Shown: positions 51,052-60,151, counted from the stretch's first letter. The stretch is 64,000 bases of DNA from Victivallaceae bacterium (GCA_024405735.1 JAKSOF010000003.1:86729-150728); one strand, 5' to 3'. Translations and numbers: made by a program. The notes: a model not told the origin generated them from the letters alone.

Positions 51052-53411
51052 TTTGATTCCTCCAGAATTAGAATAGATTTTAGACGGGGCTCAAAATCAC
51101 GAAGCCACTCAAGTCTTTTCTTTGCTAATCCTTCCTGTTCCTCGGCATTCCTTTTGTCGTTTGCTGCTTTTTTGAGAACACGATTACGCTCCTCCAGTTT
51201 TTCATCGACAGCAGACATTTTTGCAAGCAAAACCTCCTTCGCCATACGAATGTTATCACCGGCCTGCTTGTCAAAATTACTGATACATTGATCAATAAAA
51301 TCCTCAAGCTTTGGAATCACTTCATCTATGATGCTCTTTCGCGTGATTACCTTTGTTTTGTAAGAACCATTACTCGTCGATATGTCGTAATCCCGAAACG
51401 GATTTTCCAGTAAAAAGATTCCCCAAAACTTGTCTGCTCTTGTCCGTTTACGACGGTGGGTAATGGAACGTTTTCTTTCCACAGAGCGTCCATGGGTTTC
51501 AATTAGAACAGTGATGTTAGGAATTTCAAGAGTTGCTACCTGCAAGGCTTTCAACTCCGGGAAATCATCACGGGTCCACACTGATTCTAATAATTTTTTG
51601 ATATACTTATTATAGTCGGCTTCCCATTGACGCAAGACAGAATGATAGTCGTTTGAGAGGGATTCATTCAATGTCGTTTGAATTTGATCACACAGTTTTT
51701 TCCCTTTTTCCATACAAGACTTGTATTTATCTTTTGCCTCGCTTTCCTCCATTTCGTCAGGAAGATTTTCTAATTCGTGCTGGATGCTGATTTTTTCTTC
51801 ATGAATTTGTTCCAGTTTTTTATCGGTTTCTGCTGAACGCCTATAAGTGAATTTGGAAATTTGAGCCCTGAAGCCCATTCCATTATCGGCTTCTTTTTTC
51901 TTTTCCAAAAAATCAGCAAACCTTTTGCTTGCCTCGCGTAATTCTTCTCGTCTTCTCTTAAAAAGTTTTTCCTCGCTCTCAGCAATTTTACTCGAATCCA
52001 GTACGCTTTGAAGACAGTCGACACCATCTTTCAACTTGCTGGCAATCACGTGCTTCTCTAAAAAATCGTTTAATAGAGCCTCAATAACAGGAATGCCCGT
52101 TTTTATTTCAAGTGAATGCCTCAGCGATGGTGCTACATCAAGTCGTCTCTGCAATTCTCTAAAGCACGAAGAATTAATTTGACCCTTGACATACTGCAAC
52201 ATATTCAGTTCTGGAAATTTTGAAAATTTCTCCTTGTAGCCATTATAATCTGCTTGCTCGTATCCATCAATCGCATTGATTCCGTAATTCTTCTCAATTC
52301 TCAGAAATTTTGCAAATTCTGCGGCAACAGGAATTATGATCGGATTCATAATTCCGAATGTCCCCTCAAGATAGGTTTTCCACCGCTCCAAAGTCTCAAG
52401 ATGACTTTCTTTGCGAGGGTTAACCGAATCCATCTGATTTGCAATAAAAATAACCCTATCTCGTGCGGAACGACCATTTTTTTCAAGCTCGTGGCTAACA
52501 TCTTCAAGCAAAGAATGATCGTCATCGGTACAAGCGTTCTTGGCATTAAATACATATAAAACCATCGACGGAATCTTTCCCGTTAAGGCGCGTAACAAAA
52601 TTTCTCGATGATTTGTCCCATGGCTGTTGGGACCTGGCGTGTCAATGAATACATAATTTGTCCCACGTTTTGCCTGAAAAGCGGGAATGTGCCCTGTGAT
52701 TTCAATGCATCCTGTCTTTGGGTCCGCATTCCACCGTCTCAATAAACGCTCGCGAGAATCCTTGCGATATTCATTGACATTTGTCCAGTTATCAAGTAGC
52801 TCATCCGTTTTGGCAAAGCGGCGACCCACGAATTCTCCGACAGGTTTGTCCGGATCGTTTTCAATTCTGGCAATTGTTGCAGTACATGCCGCATTCATTG
52901 ATGGAAGCAAATCGGTTCCAAGCAAAGCATTAATCACTGTTGATTTTCCAGAAGACATCGGGGCGATTATTGTAATCTCAAAGTTTTCGCCCAAAGCTCT
53001 CATAAATCCATTTTTGATATCTTCCGAAACAAAATCGGGGATGGGACTGTTTTGCGCCTCTTGATATAGAGATTGCATTGCACTGAGTTTATCCTCTCTG
53101 GAGGACATGGCATTTACAATGACATTTACTTTTACACCATTTTTTTGATTTTGTGGTAACGATTCACAATCCTTCGCGGCCTTCGTTACATCATCCCCAT
53201 CCAAAGCAGTACCAGTAAAAATGATTTGAAAATCCAAGTCAGAAGCATTTGCCACCAATTTCCCCAAAAATTCATCAATCCAATCCTGAAGCCGTTTACT
53301 GCCATTGGACATTTCATAATATTCAGATCCGGCCGTTTGTATGTGTCCATTAATCTCAATGTCTGTTTTGACATAATAAGGGTTGTACTTAATTTTTACC
53401 TTTGTCGACAT
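51036..53411 (-). CDS. Dynamin-like GTPase, large
   Basis: A 791-residue GTPase of the dynamin superfamily. G1 is IIAPMSSGKSTVINALLG (about residues 148-165), with a Ser-Gly-Lys-Ser P-loop. G3 is VFIDTPGPNSHGTNH (about 254-268), and G4 is FIANQMDSV (about 323-331), with Gln where Lys is usual, as in several bacterial dynamins. Long coiled-coil stalk regions follow (KLFKRRREELREASKRF, MSAVDEKLEERNRVLKKA). It has no transmembrane segment of its own, so it may work with the small membrane protein downstream. Family members tubulate or fuse membranes. Confidence 0.8.
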   Translation of the reverse strand: MSTKVKIKYNPYYVKTDIEINGHIQTAGSEYYEMSNGSKRLQDWIDEFLGKLVANASDLDFQIIFTGTALDGDDVTKAAKDCESLPQNQKNGVKVNVIVNAMSSREDKLSAMQSLYQEAQNSPIPDFVSEDIKNGFMRALGENFEITIIAPMSSGKSTVINALLGTDLLPSMNAACTATIARIENDPDKPVGEFVGRRFAKTDELLDNWTNVNEYRKDSRERLLRRWNADPKTGCIEITGHIPAFQAKRGTNYVFIDTPGPNSHGTNHREILLRALTGKIPSMVLYVFNAKNACTDDDHSLLEDVSHELEKNGRSARDRVIFIANQMDSVNPRKESHLETLERWKTYLEGTFGIMNPIIIPVAAEFAKFLRIEKNYGINAIDGYEQADYNGYKEKFSKFPELNMLQYVKGQINSSCFRELQRRLDVAPSLRHSLEIKTGIPVIEALLNDFLEKHVIASKLKDGVDCLQSVLDSSKIAESEEKLFKRRREELREASKRFADFLEKKKEADNGMGFRAQISKFTYRRSAETDKKLEQIHEEKISIQHELENLPDEMEESEAKDKYKSCMEKGKKLCDQIQTTLNESLSNDYHSVLRQWEADYNKYIKKLLESVWTRDDFPELKALQVATLEIPNITVLIETHGRSVERKRSITHRRKRTRADKFWGIFLLENPFRDYDISTSNGSYKTKVITRKSIIDEVIPKLEDFIDQCISNFDKQAGDNIRMAKEVLLAKMSAVDEKLEERNRVLKKAANDKRNAEEQEGLAKKRLEWLRDFEPRLKSILILEESKCQHI

Positions 53412-54370
53412 TTTTCCATCTCCTCAAATATTATATTTTCCAACATTAGGATGCCAGCTGTTCTCTCAAGTTCAAGCAGATTTTTTCTTTTCGAAGTAAG
53501 ATCGTCACTAACTTCCGGCATCTTTTCAAAGGCAGTATAAAAGAGTTTATGTTTTTTGGCAAAAGTCGGAAGATACGATAGATTCTCCTTGGAATACATT
53601 TTTTTATATTCGGCTTCTAAAAATGAATGCTTTGAACTAATTGTCTCAAAATTAATTTGATCCCAATCTAAATCAAGCAATTTTTGTCGGGCTTGTCTTA
53701 TTAACAATGATTGGTATGCCGATCCGAATATAATTACGAAATCAGAGAAATGCATTTTTTTCATCTTTTTACGGGTTCGACATAAGCATTCAAGCAAGGG
53801 AATATCATGTCTTGTAAAGGTATCTGTCTGGTTTAAAAAAAACACAAGCTTTGTATTTTTTCTATTTGATAAAAATTTCTTGACATTTGATAAGAGACGA
53901 TATTCATCGGATGTATTCAAAAATCTATAGTCTAAAACACATACGAGCATATCAACATGTCTTTTTTTTAATCCGAAACAAGGTGTTTTACTCGTATCCA
54001 ATGCATAATTCGGTCCCTTTGTATCGTATATCACAAGATCATCTTTCTCGACAATAAACGGCAAGAATGGTGAGCCTGTGATGTCAACGAGACCGCATGA
54101 GTCTATGTTCCACTCCTGTAATTTACTTATGCTTATGGGAGCAAATTTCTCTCCGGCAATTCTCCCCCGGATACTTTTTTGCCTGTGGTTCAGTTTGATT
54201 TTATAAGTATTAAAAGTACATGACTCATTGCGAGACAATAGGACTTCCTGTCCCAATATAGCATTTATGAGCGTTGTTTTTCCTGCACTCATATTGGCAA
54301 CAATTGCGATGCAATATTTATGCCGATCAGATTGAAACATATGAAGTGATGTGGCTTTTGTTTTTGTCAT
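53396..54370 (-). CDS. Dynamin-like GTPase, small
   Basis: A 324-residue GTPase paired with the larger one. G1 is IVANMSAGKTTLINAILG near residue 25, with GKT in place of GKS. G3 is VIYDTKGPN and G4 is VFFLNQTDTF (NQ.D). The stalk is shorter than in the larger partner. ATG 54370 puts the P-loop near the N-terminus as usual; GTG 54475 is possible but would add a Trp-rich stretch without family support. It is the first gene of the operon and overlaps the large GTPase by 16 bases. Paired dynamins of unequal size are known in bacteria, for example LeoB/LeoC and the Campylobacter pair. Confidence 0.72.
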   Translation of the reverse strand: MTKTKATSLHMFQSDRHKYCIAIVANMSAGKTTLINAILGQEVLLSRNESCTFNTYKIKLNHRQKSIRGRIAGEKFAPISISKLQEWNIDSCGLVDITGSPFLPFIVEKDDLVIYDTKGPNYALDTSKTPCFGLKKRHVDMLVCVLDYRFLNTSDEYRLLSNVKKFLSNRKNTKLVFFLNQTDTFTRHDIPLLECLCRTRKKMKKMHFSDFVIIFGSAYQSLLIRQARQKLLDLDWDQINFETISSKHSFLEAEYKKMYSKENLSYLPTFAKKHKLFYTAFEKMPEVSDDLTSKRKNLLELERTAGILMLENIIFEEMEKCRQR

Positions 54371-54797
54371 TATCAAACTCTTATGAACAAAGAGGCTCAA
54401 CCATGAAGCATTCCAATCAGAGACACTCCAACGCCAGAAAAAGTCTGTTGCGGGGGCTTCATCATTAAGGGACACCGATATAGCGCAACTTTCTTTTCAG
54501 AATTGGCGTTTCCTGATTGGAAGTCTTTATAAAAATTGTCTTAAGTTTTTACCGTTCTATGCTGCCTTTGCTTCTCCGATTTATGTTTGAATATAGCCTT
54601 TTTTTTACTTTTCGCAAGTCCATTTTTCGCATTCGTTGTATTTTTCTGCGTTTTTTTGCGCTTGACAGCCTTGATTGAAATTCCTTATCGATTTACCGGG
54701 CAAAAAAAAAGAATATGCCTCCAGTGATGCCGCAAAGGAGATAGCAGAGCAATTGCTCCCCGTTGCCATCGGGCGGGGCGTTGCCGGCGCCGGTCGG
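54371..54797. other. Intergenic region at the right edge of the AT-rich region
   Basis: 427 bases with no supported gene. TTCCAATCAG at 54411-54420 and CTGATTGGAA at 54513-54522 are perfect 10-base inverted repeats 92 bases apart, each with a nearby ACGCCA/TGGCGT. The composition changes from AT-rich to GC-rich at about 54.7 kb. Confidence 0.5.
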
Positions 54798-55265
54798 CTA
54801 TCCGAGGGTGATCTTGATTTCGTCGCCGGTGATTTGGAGATCCGAAACGGATTCTTCAAACGAAAGCCCGAATTTTGCCCCGACATAGTCTGCGGCGAAA
54901 AAAATTTCCGTATCGCCGGAAAAAATCATATAGGGATTTTCCGGCACGGATTCGCGGATTTTTTTCATCACAAAGGATTCCGTACTTTTCAAGCCGCTGA
55001 CAACCCCCAGTGCCGCCCGCGCCGCAAGGGAGGAAAGTTGGAAGCGATCCAGTTTCAATCCGATGCGGTTGCTCTCCCGGTCGACGACGGGGGTCAATTC
55101 CGCTTTCCAATCGAACCGGAAATGAAGAAGGTATTCCCCCGCCATAATGATTTTCCCGTCATCCAAGTCTACGGAAACAAGATGAATTTTTTCTCCCAGT
55201 TTTTCCTTGTATTTTTCCGCCAAACCCTTGATTTCTCCCGCGTCGATGGAAAGCTTCAGTTTCAT
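54798..55265 (-). CDS. Protein of unknown function
   Basis: A 155-residue protein I cannot assign. It has no signal peptide or membrane segment. Alternating strands and helices (KIHLVSVDLDDGKIIMAGEY, FRFDWKAELTPVVD, ITGDEIKITLG) suggest a small alpha/beta fold, perhaps lipid-binding or a BON/START-like shape, without catalytic residues. It starts 12 bases after the zinc-finger gene's stop and may be co-transcribed with it. GAGGAGC precedes the ATG. Confidence 0.55.
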   Translation of the reverse strand: MKLKLSIDAGEIKGLAEKYKEKLGEKIHLVSVDLDDGKIIMAGEYLLHFRFDWKAELTPVVDRESNRIGLKLDRFQLSSLAARAALGVVSGLKSTESFVMKKIRESVPENPYMIFSGDTEIFFAADYVGAKFGLSFEESVSDLQITGDEIKITLG

Positions 55266-55277
55266 GATATGCTCCTC

Positions 55278-55490
55278 TTAAAAAAAGATTTTACGGATCT
55301 TTTTCCGTTTCAGAAGTGCGTGGCACTCGGGACATAAAAGCGGTAAAACTTTCACGCGGCGCGCATCGTCCGGCGCCAACAAGTGTCCCGCCGAGGCAAA
55401 AAGCGGTTCTTTCGCGACCGTTTCGCTGTATCCGCAACGGTCACAATGCAAAAAGTAGGTGTCGCAAACCGGTTTTCTTTCGCCAAACAT
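55278..55490 (-). CDS. Small zinc-ribbon protein
   Basis: A 70-residue protein with two Cys pairs, HCDRCGYSE and LCPECHALL, separated by about 35 residues, which form a zinc ribbon. A basic tail (KRKKIRKIFF) follows. ATG 55490 has GGAGG eight bases upstream, and its own promoter is visible. Such proteins are usually nucleic-acid or protein adaptors; the partner is unknown. Confidence 0.65.
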   Translation of the reverse strand: MFGERKPVCDTYFLHCDRCGYSETVAKEPLFASAGHLLAPDDARRVKVLPLLCPECHALLKRKKIRKIFF

Positions 55491-55512
55491 CGTTTTTTCC
55501 TCCTTTTTTCTC

Positions 55513-55541
55513 AATATAACTTGACAAGGGGCATTTTACAA
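55513..55541 (-). promoter_or_regulatory. Promoter of the zinc-ribbon gene
   Basis: On the minus strand, TTGTAA (55541-55536), 17 bases, TATATT (55518-55513), 23 bases before the ATG. Confidence 0.6.
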
Positions 55542-55561
55542 ATTGATTTTCCCGTTTGTTC

Positions 55562-56806
55562 CTACTGGGCGAAAACGAGCATTCCCCCCGCAACGCCGCC
55601 GAGAAGGTAGCCGAGCAGTTGCAGCAAAACCAGATGCTCCCCCGATACCCGGTTGACCATCGCGTGGATCGTTTCCGGCGTCTGCTTCATGATCGATTCT
55701 TCAATGCGTCCCGCCAGATCCAGTTTCGCAATGATTTTTTCCTTGTCGCGTTTGAGACGGTGGATGACAAAATTTTTGATCGCCGGCAGAAGTTCGTTTT
55801 CAAGTGTGCTCCAGATGTCATCCTTTTGCATCCATTTTTCGATGACATCCGGCAGATTTTCCTCCAGATATGTATGGAGCGTTTCCCGGATTTTCGCTTT
55901 CCCCTTCTGCAAACAGGTTTCGGCATTGGCGTCAAACGAACCGGAATGGATGTGCGCTCTTAATTTTATGGCAAACCGGGCAAGTTCCGAGCGGATGGCA
56001 AACCGCGTCGAAGATTCTCCGATCACCCCGGATATTTTATTTTGGATCAATTGCCAATTCAGCCGCGTGACCATTCTCGCGGCAAATTCATCGGCGCGGA
56101 GCCAGCCCGTCAGGGTCGGATATTCCGTTTTGATATATTCCTGCGCCCCTGAACGGACCAGCTTCCGGAGCGCGACGGTGATTTCGGGGACTTTGGCTTT
56201 CAATTCTCCGGCGATCAAACAGGCAAGTTCTTCTCCCGAAATCTGCCGCATCATCATCGGCTCAAGCTGCAAATCATACAGCGTTTTCACATTTTGAAGC
56301 GTGAAATGATTTTCCAAAACCGACGCGGCGGCATTTTCGATATAAGGAATGATTTTTGCCGAGATCCCGTTTTTTTCTCTTGCGACGTAAAAAGTCACCT
56401 TGCGGTGAATGTCGGAAATCAATTCCGGATTTTGCAGATAGTCGGCGAGCATTCCGCTCACCTGCTGGATCAGGGCATCCGGCGGAAGCAGATTTTCGGG
56501 GATCTCCCTGCCGAGCGTTTCCGCCAGCGCCGCCTGTTTGCCGGGGATCACGCCTTGCAGATTTTTCAGCCAGGGCACGGGATGATACGGTTTGAAAAGC
56601 AACCAGATCGCCGCGTAATTGGTGAGATAACCGACTGCCGCCGCCGTCAGTACGGGAAGAAAATAAACGGAAATCACATCCGGCGTCGCGGGCACTCCGA
56701 TCCGCCGCAGAATTCCGCATAAAAGAGTGACCGCCAATGAGATCAGACTGAAATTCATACAGAGTTTGTCGAGCAGAAGCAATTTGTTGAAAGCAGGTAT
56801 TTTCAT
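55562..56806 (-). CDS. DUF445-family membrane protein
   Basis: A 414-residue protein of the DUF445 family. Two N-terminal membrane segments (LISLAVTLLCGIL and YFLPVLTAAAVGYLTNYAAI) are followed by LLFKPYHPVPW, a typical family sequence. A long helical middle follows, and a C-terminal membrane hairpin ends GYLLGGVAGGMLVFAQ. The family has no assigned biochemical role. ATG 56806 has only a weak ribosome site; it lies 29 bases after a strong terminator, so it has a separate promoter that I could not place. Confidence 0.78.
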   Translation of the reverse strand: MKIPAFNKLLLLDKLCMNFSLISLAVTLLCGILRRIGVPATPDVISVYFLPVLTAAAVGYLTNYAAIWLLFKPYHPVPWLKNLQGVIPGKQAALAETLGREIPENLLPPDALIQQVSGMLADYLQNPELISDIHRKVTFYVAREKNGISAKIIPYIENAAASVLENHFTLQNVKTLYDLQLEPMMMRQISGEELACLIAGELKAKVPEITVALRKLVRSGAQEYIKTEYPTLTGWLRADEFAARMVTRLNWQLIQNKISGVIGESSTRFAIRSELARFAIKLRAHIHSGSFDANAETCLQKGKAKIRETLHTYLEENLPDVIEKWMQKDDIWSTLENELLPAIKNFVIHRLKRDKEKIIAKLDLAGRIEESIMKQTPETIHAMVNRVSGEHLVLLQLLGYLLGGVAGGMLVFAQ

Positions 56807-56834
56807 TTTTTGACAGACGGTTTTATGACATTGG

Positions 56835-56879
56835 AAAAAAGAGCGGGGAAGGCGTGCCGGAACATCCTTTCCCCGCTCT
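56835..56879 (-). terminator. Terminator of the tandem GTPase unit
   Basis: On the minus strand, GAGCGGGGAAAGG pairs with CCTTCCCCGCTC (one base bulged) across a 13-base loop, followed by TTTTTT. It lies seven bases after the stop of the 153-residue gene. Confidence 0.85.
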
Positions 56880-56885
56880 CCGGCT

Positions 56886-57347
56886 TCAATAGACCACGTC
56901 CGGATCGACAACCAGTCCCGCGTCGGCGGAATTCCCGGCGGAGGCTTCCCGCTGACGCCGGACTTCTTCGAGCGTTTCGCGGCGTTTGCGCTCCATGTAT
57001 TCGATCTGATCGGGGCGCAGTTTGTTTTTCTGCACGATCAGCATCGGCGGCGCGTAAGCGGTCGAACCCCATGCCAATATGGATTTATTGCGGCGAACGT
57101 AATAAAACCCCTTTTTGCGGGAATTTCCGAAGCACATACTGTCCAGCCACACATAAATGCCTTCTTCGTATTTCTCTCCGGACAGATTTGCAAAGGGGGA
57201 CGCCATGTCCCCCGGCGATCCGCCGCGCCGGCGCTCATCGGCGAGTTTCCGGTCGTATGCCATCAACTTGTCGACCTGCTGCTGCGCCTCTTCCCGGCTG
57301 CATTTCTCCGCCGGAAGCGTTTCCCGGAAAAGCATGATCGTACACAT
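56886..57347 (-). CDS. Unknown partner of the tandem GTPase
   Basis: A 153-residue protein that I do not recognise. It starts MCTIMLFRETLPAEKC, and Cys at position 2 would be exposed after Met removal, as in N-terminal nucleophile or thiol enzymes, though nothing else supports that. Middle motifs are YVWLDSMCFGNS and FYYVRRNKSILAWGS, and the C-terminal third is charged and helical. It starts eight bases after the GTPase stop and ends at the terminator, so the two form a unit. A role in the same process is inference. Confidence 0.6.
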   Translation of the reverse strand: MCTIMLFRETLPAEKCSREEAQQQVDKLMAYDRKLADERRRGGSPGDMASPFANLSGEKYEEGIYVWLDSMCFGNSRKKGFYYVRRNKSILAWGSTAYAPPMLIVQKNKLRPDQIEYMERKRRETLEEVRRQREASAGNSADAGLVVDPDVVY

Positions 57348-57355
57348 CGTGTTGC

Positions 57356-59839
57356 CTATTCGCTGATCGGTTTCCATTCGCGCTTTTTGGCTTCGCGCTC
57401 TCCGGCGAGGAACTGCTCTTTGAGTTCGTCCTCGTCCATCGTCATATCGGATTCAAAGTACGCCTTTGCCGCCTTGCCGACGCCGTAGGTGACGCCCGCC
57501 GCGATCGGAACTTTGAGGAAAGGCAGGAAACTCGCGCCGATCTTGCCGACGAGGGAACCTCCGGCGCAACCGAGGAGCGTGGTGATGATCGTGTTGTCCA
57601 CAGCAATACCGTAGATGCCCGCCAGTTTGTAGATCATATAGACTTCGTTGGCAATCAGCGGCGCGACGTCAGCCAACGGCAACGGGATCAGCGCGATCGC
57701 CGCCGCGCGCCCCGCCGCCCAGTTGATGTAGCTGTCGGCTTCATCGCTGACGGCGTCCTGCCAGCACTCTTTCATATTGGCGTAATAATCGTCCCAGCGA
57801 TCCTGAAACGCCGCGATCTCCTCATCCGCGCCCGCCATCGCCTGCATGCTCATATCCTGCGCCTTGGCGATCAACTGCGGCAAACCGCTCTTGTTTTCGG
57901 CGGAGACCATGACGATCCGTTCGCGGGGAAGCAGATCGAGCAACTCTTTCATCATCGACTCGGTCTGCTCCTTGCGCATCATTTCACACTTGGTGACGAC
58001 CAGCAACACCTTGTCGCTGAAGGTTTTGATGATCTTCGCATCGGTATCCAGGACCCGTGCGCCGGAACCGTCGATGCAGTACCAGATATTGTGGATGAGC
58101 GCATCGGAATCCGCGGAATCAAGACGGCTGAGCATCTCGTCCAAAATGAAGTCGGCATAATCGTCCACGCTCTGCTTGCCCGGATTCATCCCCTCGGAGT
58201 CGATAAAATTGGCGATCTCGGTCTCGTAAAGTTGAAATCCTTCGGTCGTCGCCGCGCCGTTGCCGATCGCGCTGTCGGGCACGACGCCGCGATGGGTCAC
58301 CGCCTGGATCAACGAAGTTTTGCCGACTCCCGTTTTGCCGCAGACAAGAATATTCGGTTTCATCATCATTCCCTTTTTGTAGTTGTTGAAATACGGTTTG
58401 AAAAGTTCCACATCGAATCCGGGTTCCGGCAACGGAGTGCCCTTGATTCTGGCAATGGCAAACGCCTCTAGCGAGTTGCGCAGGAAATTCCCCAGCGCAT
58501 TGGTCAGCAATTCCGCGTTTTTCTGCAATTCCTCCGGATTTTTCCCGAAAAATTCCGCGTGATTTTCATCCAGCAGTTTTTCCACGAAACCGATCACGCT
58601 GTTTTTGATCTTGCTGCCGTGGATCCCGTAAAGCGATGCAAGTTGCGCGACCATTTCGATCAGCGTCGGCGACAAGGTCTTGAAAAACGCCGCGTCGGGC
58701 ATGGCATCTTCCGGCTGGAAGGACGCCGCCCATTCCCCCGCTTTCCGCGCAAAAGTTTCCGTGATCGCCCGGGCGCGCTCCGCCTTTTCCGGAATTTTTT
58801 CCGCCTTGGCGTCGCGGTCGATTTCCTGTGCCGCCATAAAGGCGTCGCGATACGCTTCCGGCAGCATCGTGTGGCTCAACGCGACCAGTTCCTTGCACCC
58901 GGCGGCGCCGCCCTCGGCATCGGAAACGGCGATGATCCGGTGCTCCGGAACGCCCGCATCCTGCAAAATTTTGGTGATGGCGGCAAACTGTTCCGGTTTG
59001 GTGATGTCTTTTTTGCTGATGACGGCGATCACATTGTCAAAGGTGAAGATCTCTTTCATCAGCGCAAGATCGCAGTCGGTCACGCGACCGCCGTTGCCCT
59101 GGATCAGATACCAGACCAGATGAATATGCTCGTCTACATCGGGGTCGTCCTGACAATCCGACACGAAATCGCGCATTCTTTCCTGAAAATCGCTCTCCGC
59201 TTCACCGAGTTCCAGGCCCCGCGAATCCCAGAGCCGGATCAGGTCGTTTTCGTAATTGTCGAAATCGATCCGGCACGGCTTGCCGTTGTCGATCCCGCTT
59301 TGCGGAACGATCCCGTTGCCGAGGATCGTCCGGATCAAAGAGGTTTTGCCGCATCCGGTGTAACCTGCCACCAGGATGTTCGGGCGTTTGCTGAAGGACG
59401 CCGCTTCATCGAATTCTCGTTCAAACTCCGTTTTGAAATCCACATCTGCCATCATAGACCTCCATAAGTTGTGATCGGCTGTTGATTTTTCTCTTTTTTC
59501 CGTCAGGCCGTTGCCTTTCAGCAAATTGCCGACGATTTTTTCAAGTTCTTCATACTGGGCATTGCAATCTTCCATTTTCTTTATGAGCGATACCTCCTTT
59601 CTTTCCGGGAAAATACGGATTTTCCCCGGATAGACCCATGCGACATCCCGTATGATCGTTTTTATGCTTTTGCGGTATTTCCCCAGCAGACGCGCGATGT
59701 TGCTTTCCGCAAAATCGCCGCGCATCATCCCGGAAACGATCAACTGCGACAGCTGAAGATAAACCGCCTCCGCGTTGTCGAGCCGCGTCTGCAAATCCAG
59801 CAGGATCTGCCGGTAAAGCGTTTGCGTCTGATTTTTCAT
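57356..59839 (-). CDS. Tandem G-domain protein with a C-terminal membrane region
   Basis: An 827-residue protein with two complete G domains. The first (around residues 150-300) has VAGYTGCGKTSLIRTILG, WDSRGLELG and VISKKD. The second (~495-650) has VCGKTGVGKTSLIQAV, IDSEGMNPG and VVTKCE. The N-terminal 120 residues are helical, with a possible DNA-binding-like turn (ESNIARLLGKYRKSIK). The last ~130 residues resemble DUF697-type hydrophobic, glycine-rich helices. It would tether GTP switching to the membrane. ATG 59839 has GGAG five bases upstream. It is divergent from a WYL regulator. Confidence 0.75.
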   Translation of the reverse strand: MKNQTQTLYRQILLDLQTRLDNAEAVYLQLSQLIVSGMMRGDFAESNIARLLGKYRKSIKTIIRDVAWVYPGKIRIFPERKEVSLIKKMEDCNAQYEELEKIVGNLLKGNGLTEKREKSTADHNLWRSMMADVDFKTEFEREFDEAASFSKRPNILVAGYTGCGKTSLIRTILGNGIVPQSGIDNGKPCRIDFDNYENDLIRLWDSRGLELGEAESDFQERMRDFVSDCQDDPDVDEHIHLVWYLIQGNGGRVTDCDLALMKEIFTFDNVIAVISKKDITKPEQFAAITKILQDAGVPEHRIIAVSDAEGGAAGCKELVALSHTMLPEAYRDAFMAAQEIDRDAKAEKIPEKAERARAITETFARKAGEWAASFQPEDAMPDAAFFKTLSPTLIEMVAQLASLYGIHGSKIKNSVIGFVEKLLDENHAEFFGKNPEELQKNAELLTNALGNFLRNSLEAFAIARIKGTPLPEPGFDVELFKPYFNNYKKGMMMKPNILVCGKTGVGKTSLIQAVTHRGVVPDSAIGNGAATTEGFQLYETEIANFIDSEGMNPGKQSVDDYADFILDEMLSRLDSADSDALIHNIWYCIDGSGARVLDTDAKIIKTFSDKVLLVVTKCEMMRKEQTESMMKELLDLLPRERIVMVSAENKSGLPQLIAKAQDMSMQAMAGADEEIAAFQDRWDDYYANMKECWQDAVSDEADSYINWAAGRAAAIALIPLPLADVAPLIANEVYMIYKLAGIYGIAVDNTIITTLLGCAGGSLVGKIGASFLPFLKVPIAAGVTYGVGKAAKAYFESDMTMDEDELKEQFLAGEREAKKREWKPISE

Positions 59840-59983
59840 ATGCTCTCCGTTGTTTTGCCTATAATGTATCCGGGAGCCTTTGCCATAAGATGTCATACCA
59901 ACCGGAAAAAGCATTTTTTTTAATATTTCTGCGGGGCGGATTTTTGTTTCCGCTCACCGCGCGATGAAAATACCGGAAAAAGA

Positions 59984-60011
59984 TTGAAAAAACATCCTTC
60001 CGCACTATATT
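59984..60011 (+). promoter_or_regulatory. Promoter of the WYL regulator
   Basis: TTGAAA (59984-59989), 16 bases, TATATT (60006-60011). Confidence 0.55.
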
Positions 60012-60014
60012 AAC

Positions 60015-60043
60015 TGAATGCGGCGCAATACCGCGTGCATTCA
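60015..60043. promoter_or_regulatory. Operator-like inverted repeat beside the WYL promoter
   Basis: TGAATGC (60015-60021) and GCATTCA (60037-60043) are perfect 7-base inverted repeats around a 15-base spacer, covering the expected transcription start. It could bind the WYL protein and control its own gene and perhaps the GTPase unit. Confidence 0.5.
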
Positions 60044-60151
60044 ACCATTAAACGGAAACGGGATAAAAAATCTTACACCGGATCATCCGCTTCGGGCAGA
60101 TCCGCCGGGAATGGTCAAGTTTTGCAATACGATGAATACGGGAGATAAAAA

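Larger units (their letters stand above)
59840..60151. other. Divergent intergenic region between tandem GTPase and WYL genes
   Basis: 312 bases without a gene. It holds the WYL promoter and its inverted repeat, and must hold the GTPase promoter, which I could not fix. Several TATA-like stretches occur on the minus strand near 59,860. Confidence 0.5.
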
